DNA of 64,000 bases, from assembly GCA_942159475.1 (NCBI GenBank), contig OW804096.1, positions 102,336,194-102,400,193 on the forward strand, given 5' to 3'. Below the pieces are notes generated by a model, which made no database searches, was not told the origin of the DNA, and was given only the letters and a program-made list of their open reading frames with translations. Position numbers and translations under genes: made by a program. Positions 26,523-37,367 of this stretch are shown here, in pieces. Source of the stretch: Sthenelais limicola (lineage: Eukaryota > Annelida > Polychaeta > Phyllodocida > Sigalionidae). Position 1 is the stretch's first letter. Each line of letters begins with the position of its first letter.

Positions 26523-27309
26523 TGGGTAAGATTTTCAGAAAATATACAATTCACTTTCACCAATCTTATCTAATAACCCAAATTTCAGACAAAATAAAGT
26601 TCAAAATACATTTCAACCTAACCAAACAGAATTTCAACCTACCCAAACAGAATGCAATACAAAACATACTCGAATATACCTAGTATTGACCAAATTGCAG
26701 CCTCATTTAGCACTCAATGTGTACAGCTGCCAAATGTACATTTTTTTAAATGTGACCCATACCAGTGGAAGGAGGATTTACTCTGACCCAGTCACCAGTC
26801 CAAAGTCCAAGCTCAGTACTGGGTGATAAATTCAGAAAATGTACACATAGAACAAACGAAAACTTGGAACATTTTACATAAACAATATAAAACATTCATA
26901 AAACGTTCAAATTAGTTGTAATGAATATCAAGCCAACAATAGTTGCATTAGATATAGGTAGTAATTACAATTTCACCAACATTACAGGACTATTACCATA
27001 ATTTACACTCCTTTCCAAAAATACAAAAGCCTATGGCCATGACCTAAATGTAAACAAAGTACCACGTGCTTGGCGTCCCGGAAAAGGGTCAGATTTTCAG
27101 AACATGTACAATTGCCAACTGTAAATTCTGCTAAATTAGGCTGCAATTTGGTCAATAATAGGTAAATTCGAGTATATTCGGCATTGCATTCATTCTAGCA
27201 ATCTGTTTGGTTAGGTTGAACTGTCTTTTGAACTTTATTTTCGTCTGAAATTCGGGTTATTTGAGAAGATTGGCGAAGTTGAATTGTACATTTTCTGAAA
27301 ATCTGACCC
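26523..27309. repeat. Two opposed copies of a 224-237-bp MITE
   Basis: Copy 1 (26523-26759) and copy 2 (27086-27309) are in opposite orientation. Terminal repeats read GGGTCAGATTTTCAGAAAATGT-like on both ends. The interior carries AATTAGGCTGCAATTTGG and AATCTGTTTGGTTAGG. A third copy lies at 44034-44270. Non-autonomous, no ORF. Confidence 0.75.
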
Positions 27310-28806
27310 TAAACTTCCTTAGTGTGTAGTGTGTATATGTAACCCATACCGCATTTTTTTCCAATGTATATTAAAAAAGTCATTCTAGTAAGGATCCGAG
27401 ATATATTAACAGACTAATAGAATAATTAGTTTTTAGTCTTGCATCCTTAATGAGAACCGTTAGCCAGGGAATGATTGACAGGTAGGTATTCATAGTAACC
27501 ATGTAGCGTGTGTATACAGACACACAAGGCACATGGCTCTTCCTGCCCGATCTGCCCCACCCCTCTCACAGTCACACACATCCTAACTAACTCAAGCACA
27601 CATTTAGGCCTTATATCTCTAGAATAACTGCTTCCTTCAGGCCCTGACCAAACAAAGTTTTGTCTTCCAGTGTCTAAAGCCAATCTTTTCCTGTATCTAG
27701 GGCCTTGTCAAACTCTGCTATGTAAGAACATAACCTGAAATCCTTTGTTTAGTCTTTTCCTTTCTTTGTGTTAGTATAGTTTCACTCATCCCCCACACTT
27801 GTTTCCTCCTTTCATCCGTAATACAATGTTGCAAAGACATTGTTCACAACCATCCTGTTGTCACTTGTAGAATATTAAATAACCTTCCCTCCAAAAGTTG
27901 AGCTGGGTCTATATCCAGGGGTATTCACCAGATCCTATCCATGTTTAGTATAGCCTGTATATGCCCAGAAAATTACTTCTATGAAGCAGCACGTCTAAAC
28001 TTACTCTGAGACTGAACAGACCTGTAGAATACCAAGTCCTATCTTGGTGTTATATATCATTTTACAAGCAAGTGTCTAAAGCCATGTCAGAGAGTGTATT
28101 CAATGATTTATGTTGTAAGTTGTAATTAACATGAATACTTAGATAAACATGGTCGGGTGCCTACATGTGAGGGGGCAGATTAGGCTGTGACACTTGTAAC
28201 TGGTGAACAAACATTAATTAACAACGGTTGTACTCTCTAGACTCAACTACCAAAGATACTCAGCAATCCGACCTCTTTATTTTCGTAATTAAAGACCTCC
28301 AATCACCAGATATTAAATGATATCAAAGTGTACATCTGTCTATGCTCCTATGCTGCAGCAACGGCTGCTATTCCCCCATCCAAAACAAAAACAAAGGCTC
28401 AGTAGCACGGGGGTTATGGGATAGGGTCATCCCTGCCATATAAGGGGCGTGGGGAGGAGTTAAGAGTTAATCCCCAACCGGTCGGTCTACAGACGGACCT
28501 TGTGCCCGGCCTTTAAGCAGCTCTGCATTCAAGCAGGATTATGTGAAGTGAGTCATCGGGGCAGGGACGAACACTGAGACCAGGGAGAGATGCACTTCCC
28601 ATTCTCAGTCCATGAATGGTACATCATAAAAGGATACCATGCCTTCCCACATACAAATATAGAGGGTTTTATTATCATAGAGTACTAAGAGAGGTTCTGC
28701 ATAGCATATACCATCATGGCAATATGTATCACAAATACATTACTCGATGACCATATATACCTACTGGTGACCAATAGACACCTTTCAAAATACCGAGTTT
28801 GACCTG

Positions 28807-28838
<32 letters not shown>

Positions 28839-31100
28839 AGGAGAAGGGAGGCCACGCTGAGTAACAGCTCAGAGTCCACACACGGACAGACTTGTGCTGG
28901 GCTTGGGGCTGGCAAGATCCGCATTGGTCACTTGATTTATGTACACTCAAGTGAAAAATCCAATACCTCCAGACGAACTTTTAATTATTATTATAGAGAG
29001 AGAAAGAAGGATGTGTGTTCTTAGCTATTGGATGCTAAACCTTGAATTGAATGAATAAACTGGGTGTAAAGTCTTCATGCCAAATTAGAGCTGCCCAAAC
29101 CTTTCCTTTACCTATGGCTAGCACTAGTAGTAGTAGCAGTCAGTGTTTTTGCTGAAAGGAGGACTTGATTTCAACCAAGATATTAAATTTCTTGGACCAA
29201 ACAATGCATCCAGTGACAGCAAACTTAATGTGCATGGTGTTGTCTTATACATCCTCTATACTAGTTTGGTGATGATAGATGTTTTTCTGTTGCTAAAATG
29301 AAATTTAAAGGGGGGTTCATCCAGACTCACTGTACCCACAACGTAAACAAATGCTTGAGCCCTCGCTTCAGGTCGAAATTACCCATGAGCTTTCATTTTC
29401 ACCCAGAAAAAACCCAGCAGGATATATATTCTGCGATTACGGTACATCCAGTGAAAGCAATGTATTTACTGTGAGGTGCCCAGAAAAAATATTACTGTCC
29501 CATGGATCATGCGATGATCTATCACTTTTGCTTGGAAAACTGTAAACATCGTAGCTGGGCAGTACATCCCTGTTCTTATGGCCTTAATGTCTGACTAGAT
29601 TCATTCCACCATACCAGTATATTATAAGGGGTAAATGCCATGGAAATGCTAAATAATGCACATAAAATGCAGACATAATGCCCAGGTTTTCCCTGGCCAC
29701 TGCATGTGTGCATTATGTTGCCATTGAAAACCCTTCAATAGCATCAACACATGCCAAATTTCATAACCTGGCCAGTGTATGTGCATTGGCAGGACTTCAT
29801 GTTCATTATGGGTGCATTGAACATAAACTAATTCCAAAACTGAGTATTATGTGTACATTGAACTTCTATAAATAGAATTCTATAACATGCTCATTGGATA
29901 TGGATTTACCAGTGCCAGTGGGTCAAAGAGGAAAGGGAAGTTGGTTATGCATATAGGTCAGGCTACCATTTCAAACAGTTGACAGTTGGCAGTTGGATGA
30001 ACAACATCATAGAACCATAGGAACTTACTCTGACTTTGGATTTTTTCACAGTTTTCTGCTGCTCACTCTGTTTGGAAGACATTTAGAGTTCAAGCCTGAG
30101 TGACAATTAAGGTGGAGGACAACCAGGCCAGTATTACAGAAGTGATATTGAAGTAGGAAATGGCTCGGGTTGAGAGCACTTGGTGCAACAATTAGGTACT
30201 ACCTTAATTCTTTCAGATAGACTGGTGTTCTCACTCACTAAATTGCACCATATGTGATAGCAGAACATTTCAAAGGATTGGATTAAGGCTTGGAGTATGT
30301 TTATGGCTTACAAATATCATCAGTAAATACTAAGACTGGCAGAAGGTAAGAGGAACCTTATTAAGCATGCAAGTTAAATAAGGTCAGACAAAGCAAAGCT
30401 TCTCTAAAGACATGTGGAACATTGAAGGTCATGTGGTCATTGTGTGTCCATTGAAGGACCTGGCCTTTTATGTGCCCATTGGCAGACCTGGGCTTTGTGT
30501 GCTCATTGACAGATGTGTTCATTGCGTGTTCATTGAAGGACCTGTGCATAATGTATGCATTAATGTCACATGATGTGTGCATTGGCTCATTTACATGTGA
30601 AATTTTCCCACTAGTCATTGTATGTGCATTAACGTCACATGGCCTGTTCATTGCATGTCGCATTAGACCTGGTCACTGGACCATCTTTTCTGTATGGGAC
30701 GTATCAATGGTGGATATTCCGGTGAAGCCGGAATGTCCATATAGATCGGAGAGAGGACTCTTGGGATTGGCTAAGAAAGTCATGTGAAGAGCATGGGATC
30801 GTCGCACCAAGCTGAGGCAGCAGATTCAAGTGAAAAAACAGAAATACCTGAGACACCAAGGAGAGAGAACGTGAAAATTTTTGGGTTGGTTCTCTGGAGC
30901 TGTTGAAAAAAAATTGTTCATGTCTCTGAGGGAGACGATCCTCTGCAGTACTATCTGTAAAGTTTGTCACAATCGTCCTGGTTGTACAGTGTCCAGTGTA
31001 CGGCGAAAGAGAGGAAAACCAAGTCACCTAGGCAGAAATTGAATATTAAAATCTCACCTTCGTCTGATCAGCTAGATCATTCGGATTCCGAGATGCTAAT
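27310..31100. other. Gene-free interval before the YR element
   Basis: Mostly unique AT-rich sequence with a (GA)n microsatellite at 28809-28834 and the CATTG-phased repeats. The 5' end of the YR element should lie in the last part, but no terminal repeat was recognised. Confidence 0.5.
30413..30660. repeat. Degenerate CATTG-phased short repeat
   Basis: Units beginning CATTGAAGGACCTG or CATTGGCAGACCTG alternate with TGTG-rich spacers. A weaker related stretch is at 29655-29830. Open frames through it are low-complexity products. Confidence 0.5.
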
Positions 31101-31103
31101 CTC

Positions 31104-34100
31104 ATGAACGTAAAGAAGGAAGAAGTTCCAGATCGGAGCTCGACAGCCTATGTTGATTCCATCAAGAAGGCCATCACTGATCGACACAAGTCTCTTGTGG
31201 AGGCGGAAGAACAAAAAGCAAAGGAGTTGGAAACCCGCAAAATCGAAGACAAACTTCTGGAGATTTCTATCCGTTTGGGGAACGTGCTAAAGGAAGGTTC
31301 TCCCCATACAGATCTTCAGACTCAGTCAGGCCAAGGTTTCTACTCAGCAATGGGTCCGTCCGGGCAGTTGCCGTCTCCGGATCCTACTTCTCACATATCC
31401 GAGATGGGTTTAAGGGAGACTTTGCTAAATTTAGACCCGAATTCTATGTTGTCCCTAAAAAAGACTCTCGATCATCTATCGGTGAGAGAATTTTTATACG
31501 GATGTAGCAAAGTAGCACAATTCATTGTCAGCGAGGGTCTAGAAGTTGATGGTTATCTTGCCCACCTAGCCTTTGTCTCATATGAGCAAATCCACCATTT
31601 GGTCGTCATTTGACCCTAAAATCATCTTGTCCTTATTTGAATGGAAAAAAATGGTTGGAGACATTTTTCACTAGTTTTATAGAGTCCGCCCACCCGAAAT
31701 ACCCCGTATTTACATAGTTTTTCCTAAAAATTTAGGGCATGAGGGTAAAAAACTGGATTTTAGGGCCTTATAAAAATGAAGAAAATCAAGGGAGGCCCAA
31801 TAAAATGATGGAAATAAATCAAAATATTTAGTCAAAGATAGTTTAAACTTATTTCACCATTGAGCCTTGACCCTAGATACGGCATGATCAGTTTTTTATT
31901 CGTTTATTATGGATCTTTGGCATAATAAGAATGAAAAAATATGTTGGGAACTAGAAATGTCAGCCTCATGTGTGGAATATAAAATCCTGGTCTGGAAAAA
32001 ATCTAAGAACCAGGGGGGAACATATATACTAATTTTGTTAATTCTACATGGACTTGAATATTAAAAATAAATTTGTTCGGATATATGTTCATACTTTGGA
32101 AAAATAGGTACTAACATAAGAATTGGGCAGCTCCTCTGTCAGTGTCACGTGAGCATTAAAATGATAAATTTTCAGCCTTGGATGGCCAAATGATGCATTT
32201 TTGGTGGAATTGCTCATATGTTTGTATACATATTCTAAATATAATGGGTTATATGTGTACATGGGCACAAGGTCAATGACCTTGAAGAATTGTGGGTCAT
32301 TCTCCGAAATAGTTAGGGTCAGCGGTCAGTCCCTCCCCTCTCTTCCCACGTGATCAACCTTGAGATAACGGTCAGACCTGGACCTCACTTGTACCTTTGG
32401 ACTTTTAGTGATAAGCGATCCATGAGTGTTGTGGCGGTAAGAAAGTTGTTTCGCCTTCTTGTCGGAAGGGGGCGTGGCAGGTGTATGTCTGAATGAGACC
32501 AATCAATGAAACACAAAAATATGCCAACTTTCACCTGATATTTTACAACCTGTCACCCTTGCCGCTGCCATTATCATTACCATTACTGGAATGCTTATTT
32601 GGCTGTAACTTTCCTTCTTATTGGAATATTTTCACAAACTAAAAAGTGTTATCACCCTCATGTCGAGATCTACCAAGTACAAAATAGATTAAAAAATATG
32701 TGCATATTTGTTGTCTTTATTTTTAATTTAATTCCTCATTTACCAATCTTCGGTGCTCTTATCATCAGAGTTCTAATCACAGACTCTATCAAGCTGCCCT
32801 GACAACAATATTCGTTATTAACATTCCCAATTTCGTCTATAATATCAGCAATATGTGTAGTTTATATACGAAAAAGAATAAAACAATAGAAGCAATTCTA
32901 AAAAAATAAGAATTTTCAGCCCAGGATGGCCAAATGACGACCAATAGGAGTGGCCTTAGTTCGGAATCGCTATGGGCCCAGGAAGGCCAGCGCAATGCAG
33001 CATGGGAGATTTTAGCAGGAAGGTAGGCCACTTCCATGGTTTGTTCCAGCCTCGAATGAGAATAGTGTGTAACTGCATAATTTCATCTTGCTGAATAAAC
33101 ATCTTTAAAAACAAGTTTACTTCCACCCCATAGGTCTCAGTAGGGGCTGGGGGTACTTGTCTTTTAATTTTGATTTAACTGGAGTAATATTGCTTATATC
33201 ACCACCAAACTAAAGGATATTGAAGAAGAAATGATGCATTTTAATTGTGTGTTCACTGGATTTCATGCATGTTCCAAGTACATCAACAGATTGGTTAAGC
33301 ATCTATAAGTGGCAGGCTCCTTTCTTACATTATGGTTAAGCATCTATAAGTGGCAGGCTCCTTTCTTAACATTAACAAGACAAAGAGAAGAAAGGAGAGC
33401 AAGATTTGGACATATTTAATTAGACATAAAGACTTTTCACTTATTAGGTTTATTAATGCATGTTCAGGATGTTTTAGGGATGTGCATCCAACAGCTGAAA
33501 ACCCACATTCAACATTATCATAGAACAATTATTGTTAACAAAAACGAAAACATCCTTGGCTAACTGAGCGTCGGCCGTCACGGGTGTGACCTGGGTGACC
33601 GGCGGAAGTGCTGGAGTGACAGCCAAGGCTTGCGGTAGCTACCCGCTCCATATGTGGCCTCCCTTGTAGCTGTTAAGCTGCACTGGGAGCACTGACTCAT
33701 GCCCCAGTAGAGTATCTCGGGATACTCCTATTGGTGGAATTGCTCATATAAAGCTTCAAAGAAACAGTATGTCCGTTTGGCCCTGTTGTTATACGAACAA
33801 GGCGTCACTTCTATGGTGCTTGAAGGTAAACTGGATGATTCATTAGCCCGTAAACCGGAGTTGGAAGGGCAGTTTGTCGCGGCAGAGTATTCAAAATGAT
33901 TCCAACGTTTACAACAAAGAGAGTGCGCCATTTTAAACCGGAAGTGGGGAAAGAGACCTAATGAGGATGGCCCAGAACATTCGTCATATGATTTTGACAA
34001 ATGGCCTCGGGGTGTGTGCTGGTGCTGGAATATGTCTAAATCTTGCAAATTCAATCCTTGTTATATGAAGCACATCTGCGGCCTTTGTTTGAAAGATCAC

Positions 34101-34120
34101 AATGCAGAATCGTGTTATTA
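31104..34120 (+). pseudogene. Gag-like ORF of the YR retrotransposon, interrupted
   Basis: The first part (31104-31586) is charged and helical at the start (IKKAITDRHKSLVEAEEQK) and ends ...AHLAFVSY. After the nested insertion it resumes with KASKKQYVRLALLLYEQG (33744). One stop at about 33898 follows, and then a Cys/His cluster near 34008-34118 (CWCWNMSKSCKFNPCYMKH and ICGLCLKDHNAESC). That cluster resembles the zinc-finger region of DIRS/Ngaro gag-like proteins. The exact frame recovery across the insertion shows the two halves once formed one ORF. Confidence 0.7.
31587..33743. mobile_element. TIR element nested in the gag-like ORF
   Basis: The ends are GAGCAAATCCACCATTTGG (31587) and, as complement, GAGCAATTCCACCAATAGG (33743). 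They are flanked by ATAT on both sides, consistent with a TA or ATAT target duplication. Precise removal rejoins the gag frame. A second inward copy of the terminus occurs at about 32180-32216 and a related block at 32920-32960, so this is probably a nest of two or more non-autonomous elements. No transposase was seen. It includes a 41-bp direct repeat at about 33292-33372. Confidence 0.65.
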
Positions 34121-34419
34121 ATCGTCGCTCAAGAAGGAAGGCAAACCTGCGACACAACCGGAAGTGCCGCAACCATAGCAAGATGGCAGACAAAGTGAGA
34201 AAAACCTAGCTGGCCTCGAAGCTAGCAGATAAGTCAAATGGGGTATTATTTGAGCCAGACTTTGAATTATTATGTACTTCTGCTGCTGGGAAGGGGCCGT
34301 TGAATATTTTGTACGGTGTGTTAAATCAGATGGTCCCTCCTGCATGGTTGAAGCTATTAAAATCAACTGGTTCATTTGATTTTGACTCTCACTTTGTGTT
34401 AGACGGCATAACCAATGGG

Positions 34420-35400
34420 TTCTGTTAGTGGACCTTAACGCTAGCTTTCCGTCTTACTTCTGCAAGAATTATTCTTCGTGTTTCAAGCAAAATACCCAGA
34501 AAGAACTGGACAAAATAATTATGAAGGTAATAAGTTCTGGTAAACTCTCGATCGTAGAGGAACAACCGTACTGTGTTCATGTGATGGGGGCGATTATCAA
34601 GAAAGATGGTTCCGTAAGGCCAATAACAGACTGTAGTAGACCAGAAAATTGTTCGGTGAATAGTTTCACGTCAGAAGTTTTTTCATCGTTTCAATTCGTC
34701 AAACTAGAGGAAATATTGCCTTACATACATGCAGGTACATTCATGGCATCCATTGATTTGAAATCAGCGTATCGTTCACTTATGATCAGAACTTGCCAAA
34801 GGAAATTTTTTGGTTTGAATTGGAATAACTCGTTTATTCAAGACAATTTTCTGTGTTTCGGCACACAAACTGCTCCTTTGGTTTTTTCTAGAGTCACTGA
34901 TGCAATATCCAGAATCATGCAACGAGGGGATGATGGTCTTCAGCTATCTGGATGATTTTCTGATTTTAGGAGACAATTACGAAAAATGCAGGTCTGATCA
35001 ACTGGAATTAATTCGTGAACTTTGTCAAGTGGGTTTTTACATTGCCTGGGCCAAAGTATCCTCCCCAGCAACTAAGTGTGTGTACCTAGGCTTACTGATA
35101 GACTCCATTTCAATGCAAATCTCTTTACCATCATGTAAACTTCAAAAGTTATCTGTATGTTTTTTGAAGGGAAAAATAGCATCACAAGGAATCAGCTGAG
35201 GAAGCTACTCGGTTCGTTAATCCACTATAGTAAAGCTATCAATGGGGGAAGGGAACATCTATTTCCTATATGTCGCATACTGAGAAAGGTAAAAGATAAC
35301 AGGAGGATTATGATTACTTCAGACTTCCAGCAAACGATTGAATGGGGGGCTAGATATGCTGTTTCCAGGAATGGTAGACCAATTACAATCGATTTGACTT
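34420..35400 (+). pseudogene. RT domain of the plus-strand YR retrotransposon
   Basis: It starts with the leader VDLNASFPSYF typical of YR-element polyproteins and carries RT motifs through YLDDFL. The frame changes at about 34910-34950 and again at about 35160-35200, where it continues RNQLRKLLGSLIHYSKAINGG, the connection region. It breaks off at about 35400 at a GA-rich tract. Confidence 0.8.
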
Positions 35401-35929
35401 TACCGCCCTCCCCCAGGAGGAGGGTGAGGTGGGGCGGGAGTAGGAAGAGAGATGGAGGAGGAGGAGGAGGAGGATATGAGTTTAGAGAGATAGAGAGGGA
35501 GAGACAGAGAGAGAGTAGTTCACAGAAGGAGAGGGGTGACTCCTTCATTTCTTTCTCTCTCTCCCTCCTACACCTTAGGCCTACTACCCCACGTAGGCCC
35601 CCTGTGATTTTAGCCATTTTGGGCAATCAAATTAATATCTCCAAATTAAAATAATCGTCCAGTAAATTGTTGGATTCCTATAAGAAGTAGAAACACAACA
35701 GCCTCTACAGTCCAAGTGCCGAAGGCACTTGTTACAACTTAATTTGATTTATTTCATCAAATTGTGCTGTCCGCATGGCTCCCCGATAGTCTCGAACGGT
35801 CGTGACGTCACTGTAAAATACAGGGAGTTTATATTGTCCACCTTGTGAGCGGCAAGTATATCGATTATATTGTACGCTCACGGCCAAATCATGGAATAAA
35901 TGTGTAAACCCACACTTCTTATGGTCATT

Positions 35930-36610
35930 TGTAGACAGAGTATCATCTCCGTATCCTCCCGCACCCCGGAGCGGGAAGTCTAGAGAGTATGTGGCACCAG
36001 ATTAGGTCTATCGTCACAATTTGATGGGAATGAGGGGATGCCTTAGGCTATTTACTTTCAAAATATAGATTGTTTTTGTACATTGACATTGCCCACCATC
36101 CCGCCCACCCTCCTCCAAAATCGTTTAATTTTAGTGTTAAGTCAACGTGCAAAACGATCGCCGACGCGGCGATGTTTTACACATCATACGGTTGCGCTAC
36201 CTGGTGGGAGGGTCAGAAACCATTCTCCGAGTACTCCCGAATGTATTCCCGAACGTATGCCGAGCGTGAGAGACAGATCGAGCATGGAGCAATGGCATCA
36301 GAACTAGAGCCCTAGAGGCGTCAATGCGAGAGGTCTGTTACGCAGTAACTATACTAGTAAGAGTTAAAATTTCTAGGTGAAATCTGGTCGTGTGGGTCTA
36401 ACTTAGACACTGTGAAAATTGAGGGGTGTTGGGCAATGGGAAACATAGGGTTTTTTTTAAATCTCACCAGATCTGTCCCCTATAGCATCCCCCGTACGGG
36501 AGAGGCGAATTTGCTAGTTTATGTTGTTATGCAGGTGCATAATTTAAATTATGCCATTTCGCCGATTGGTCGAGGCCTATAGTATAGGCTAGGTCATTTG
36601 TTGACATCGA
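35930..36610. repeat. Dispersed repeat copy upstream of DNLZ
   Basis: The head TAGACAGAG..TCCGTATCCTCCCGCACCCCGGAGCGGG and the tail GTCGAGGCCTA.TATAGGCTA recur in inverted orientation at 41797-42120. The two copies flank DNLZ exon 1. The short ORF at 36070-36315 lies inside this copy. Confidence 0.6.
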
Positions 36611-37139
36611 CACATGTGACGTCATAGATCCGTAACTAAAAAATCCAAGATGGCGGATCCATAGTGCTTGTTTTGAGACATCCGTAGCGTTAGAACCAAA
36701 GAACTATCACAGATCCGTTGATTTAACATTTTTAGATGTTATTTTACTAAATTTAAAATTGGATGTCTTCATTAAATGTCATGTTACTTCAAATGAATAT
36801 ATACCATGTACCCTAGCTCCCTGAAATCAATAAAAGCAAATAAGTAGACTTCAAAACTATTTAATACAACTTTGGGGATTCAACCCACCTTAAATCTTGA
36901 TTAAATCATCGGACAATCTAGAGCTAACCATGGTTCTGCCATTCGTGGCAGTATCCAAAACCCCCTATTATCACCCGTCAAAGCTGTAAAAGGAAATAAT
37001 GTTAGACCAAATGATTTTAAGCATGATCGAGATTAAACAAACCTGTATATCTGAACATAATATGTTTACAACGGATGAGCACATTACTAGATGGAAATAC
37101 CTTTTAGATTAGATGTTTACAACCTTGTACCGGTAGACT

Positions 37140-37367
37140 TACCTGAAGAGGAAAAGCGGGGAATCCCTCCATTCATCGGGTACCCCACTTCGCGACAAAA
37201 GCCAGTCAAACAGGGAACCAGCTAAAGAATTCCCTCCACCGCTTCCGGTGCAAGGAAAGCATGGAGGCGGAAAGGATGTTGTGATTTCTACCCAACTGCA
37301 GTGTGTTCTAACCTGCCCGAATTACTGTTCTTTCTAAATTGACAACTGTGCATTCTGAACCACCATT
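37140..37367 (+). promoter_or_regulatory. DNLZ proximal upstream region with an ETS-like site
   Basis: This stretch is more GC-rich than its surroundings and contains CGCTTCCGGTG (about 37239-37250), whose complement carries the GGAAG core of ETS/NRF-2 (GABP) sites. Such sites are common in promoters of nuclear genes for mitochondrial proteins. No TATA box is evident. The transcription start was not determined. Confidence 0.35.

Larger units (their letters stand above)
31104..35400 (+). mobile_element. Broken YR retrotransposon (gag-like and RT), plus strand
   Basis: Pieces in order: gag-like frame (31104-31586, continued 33744-34120), RT leader and RT (about 34390-35400). The RT closely follows the architecture of the element at 61-64 kb: PYCVHVMGAIIKKDGSVRPI, ASIDLKSAYRSL, LCFGTQTAPLVF, YLDDFLIL (about 34948-34971). 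It ends in a purine-rich tract without RNase H or recombinase. A nested TIR element divides the gag frame. It is a dead copy; its 5' end was not identified. Confidence 0.8.

Noticed and set aside
30361..30787. ORFs of 100 and 105 codons
   Set aside because: Produced by the CATTG-phased repeat on both strands.
35157..35654. RT frame continuing into a glycine/arginine-rich protein
   Set aside because: After about 35400 the frame only reads through a GA-rich simple repeat; it is not part of the RT.
36070..36315. 81-codon ORF upstream of DNLZ
   Set aside because: It lies inside the dispersed repeat at 35930-36610, a second frame is equally open, and I recognise no family.
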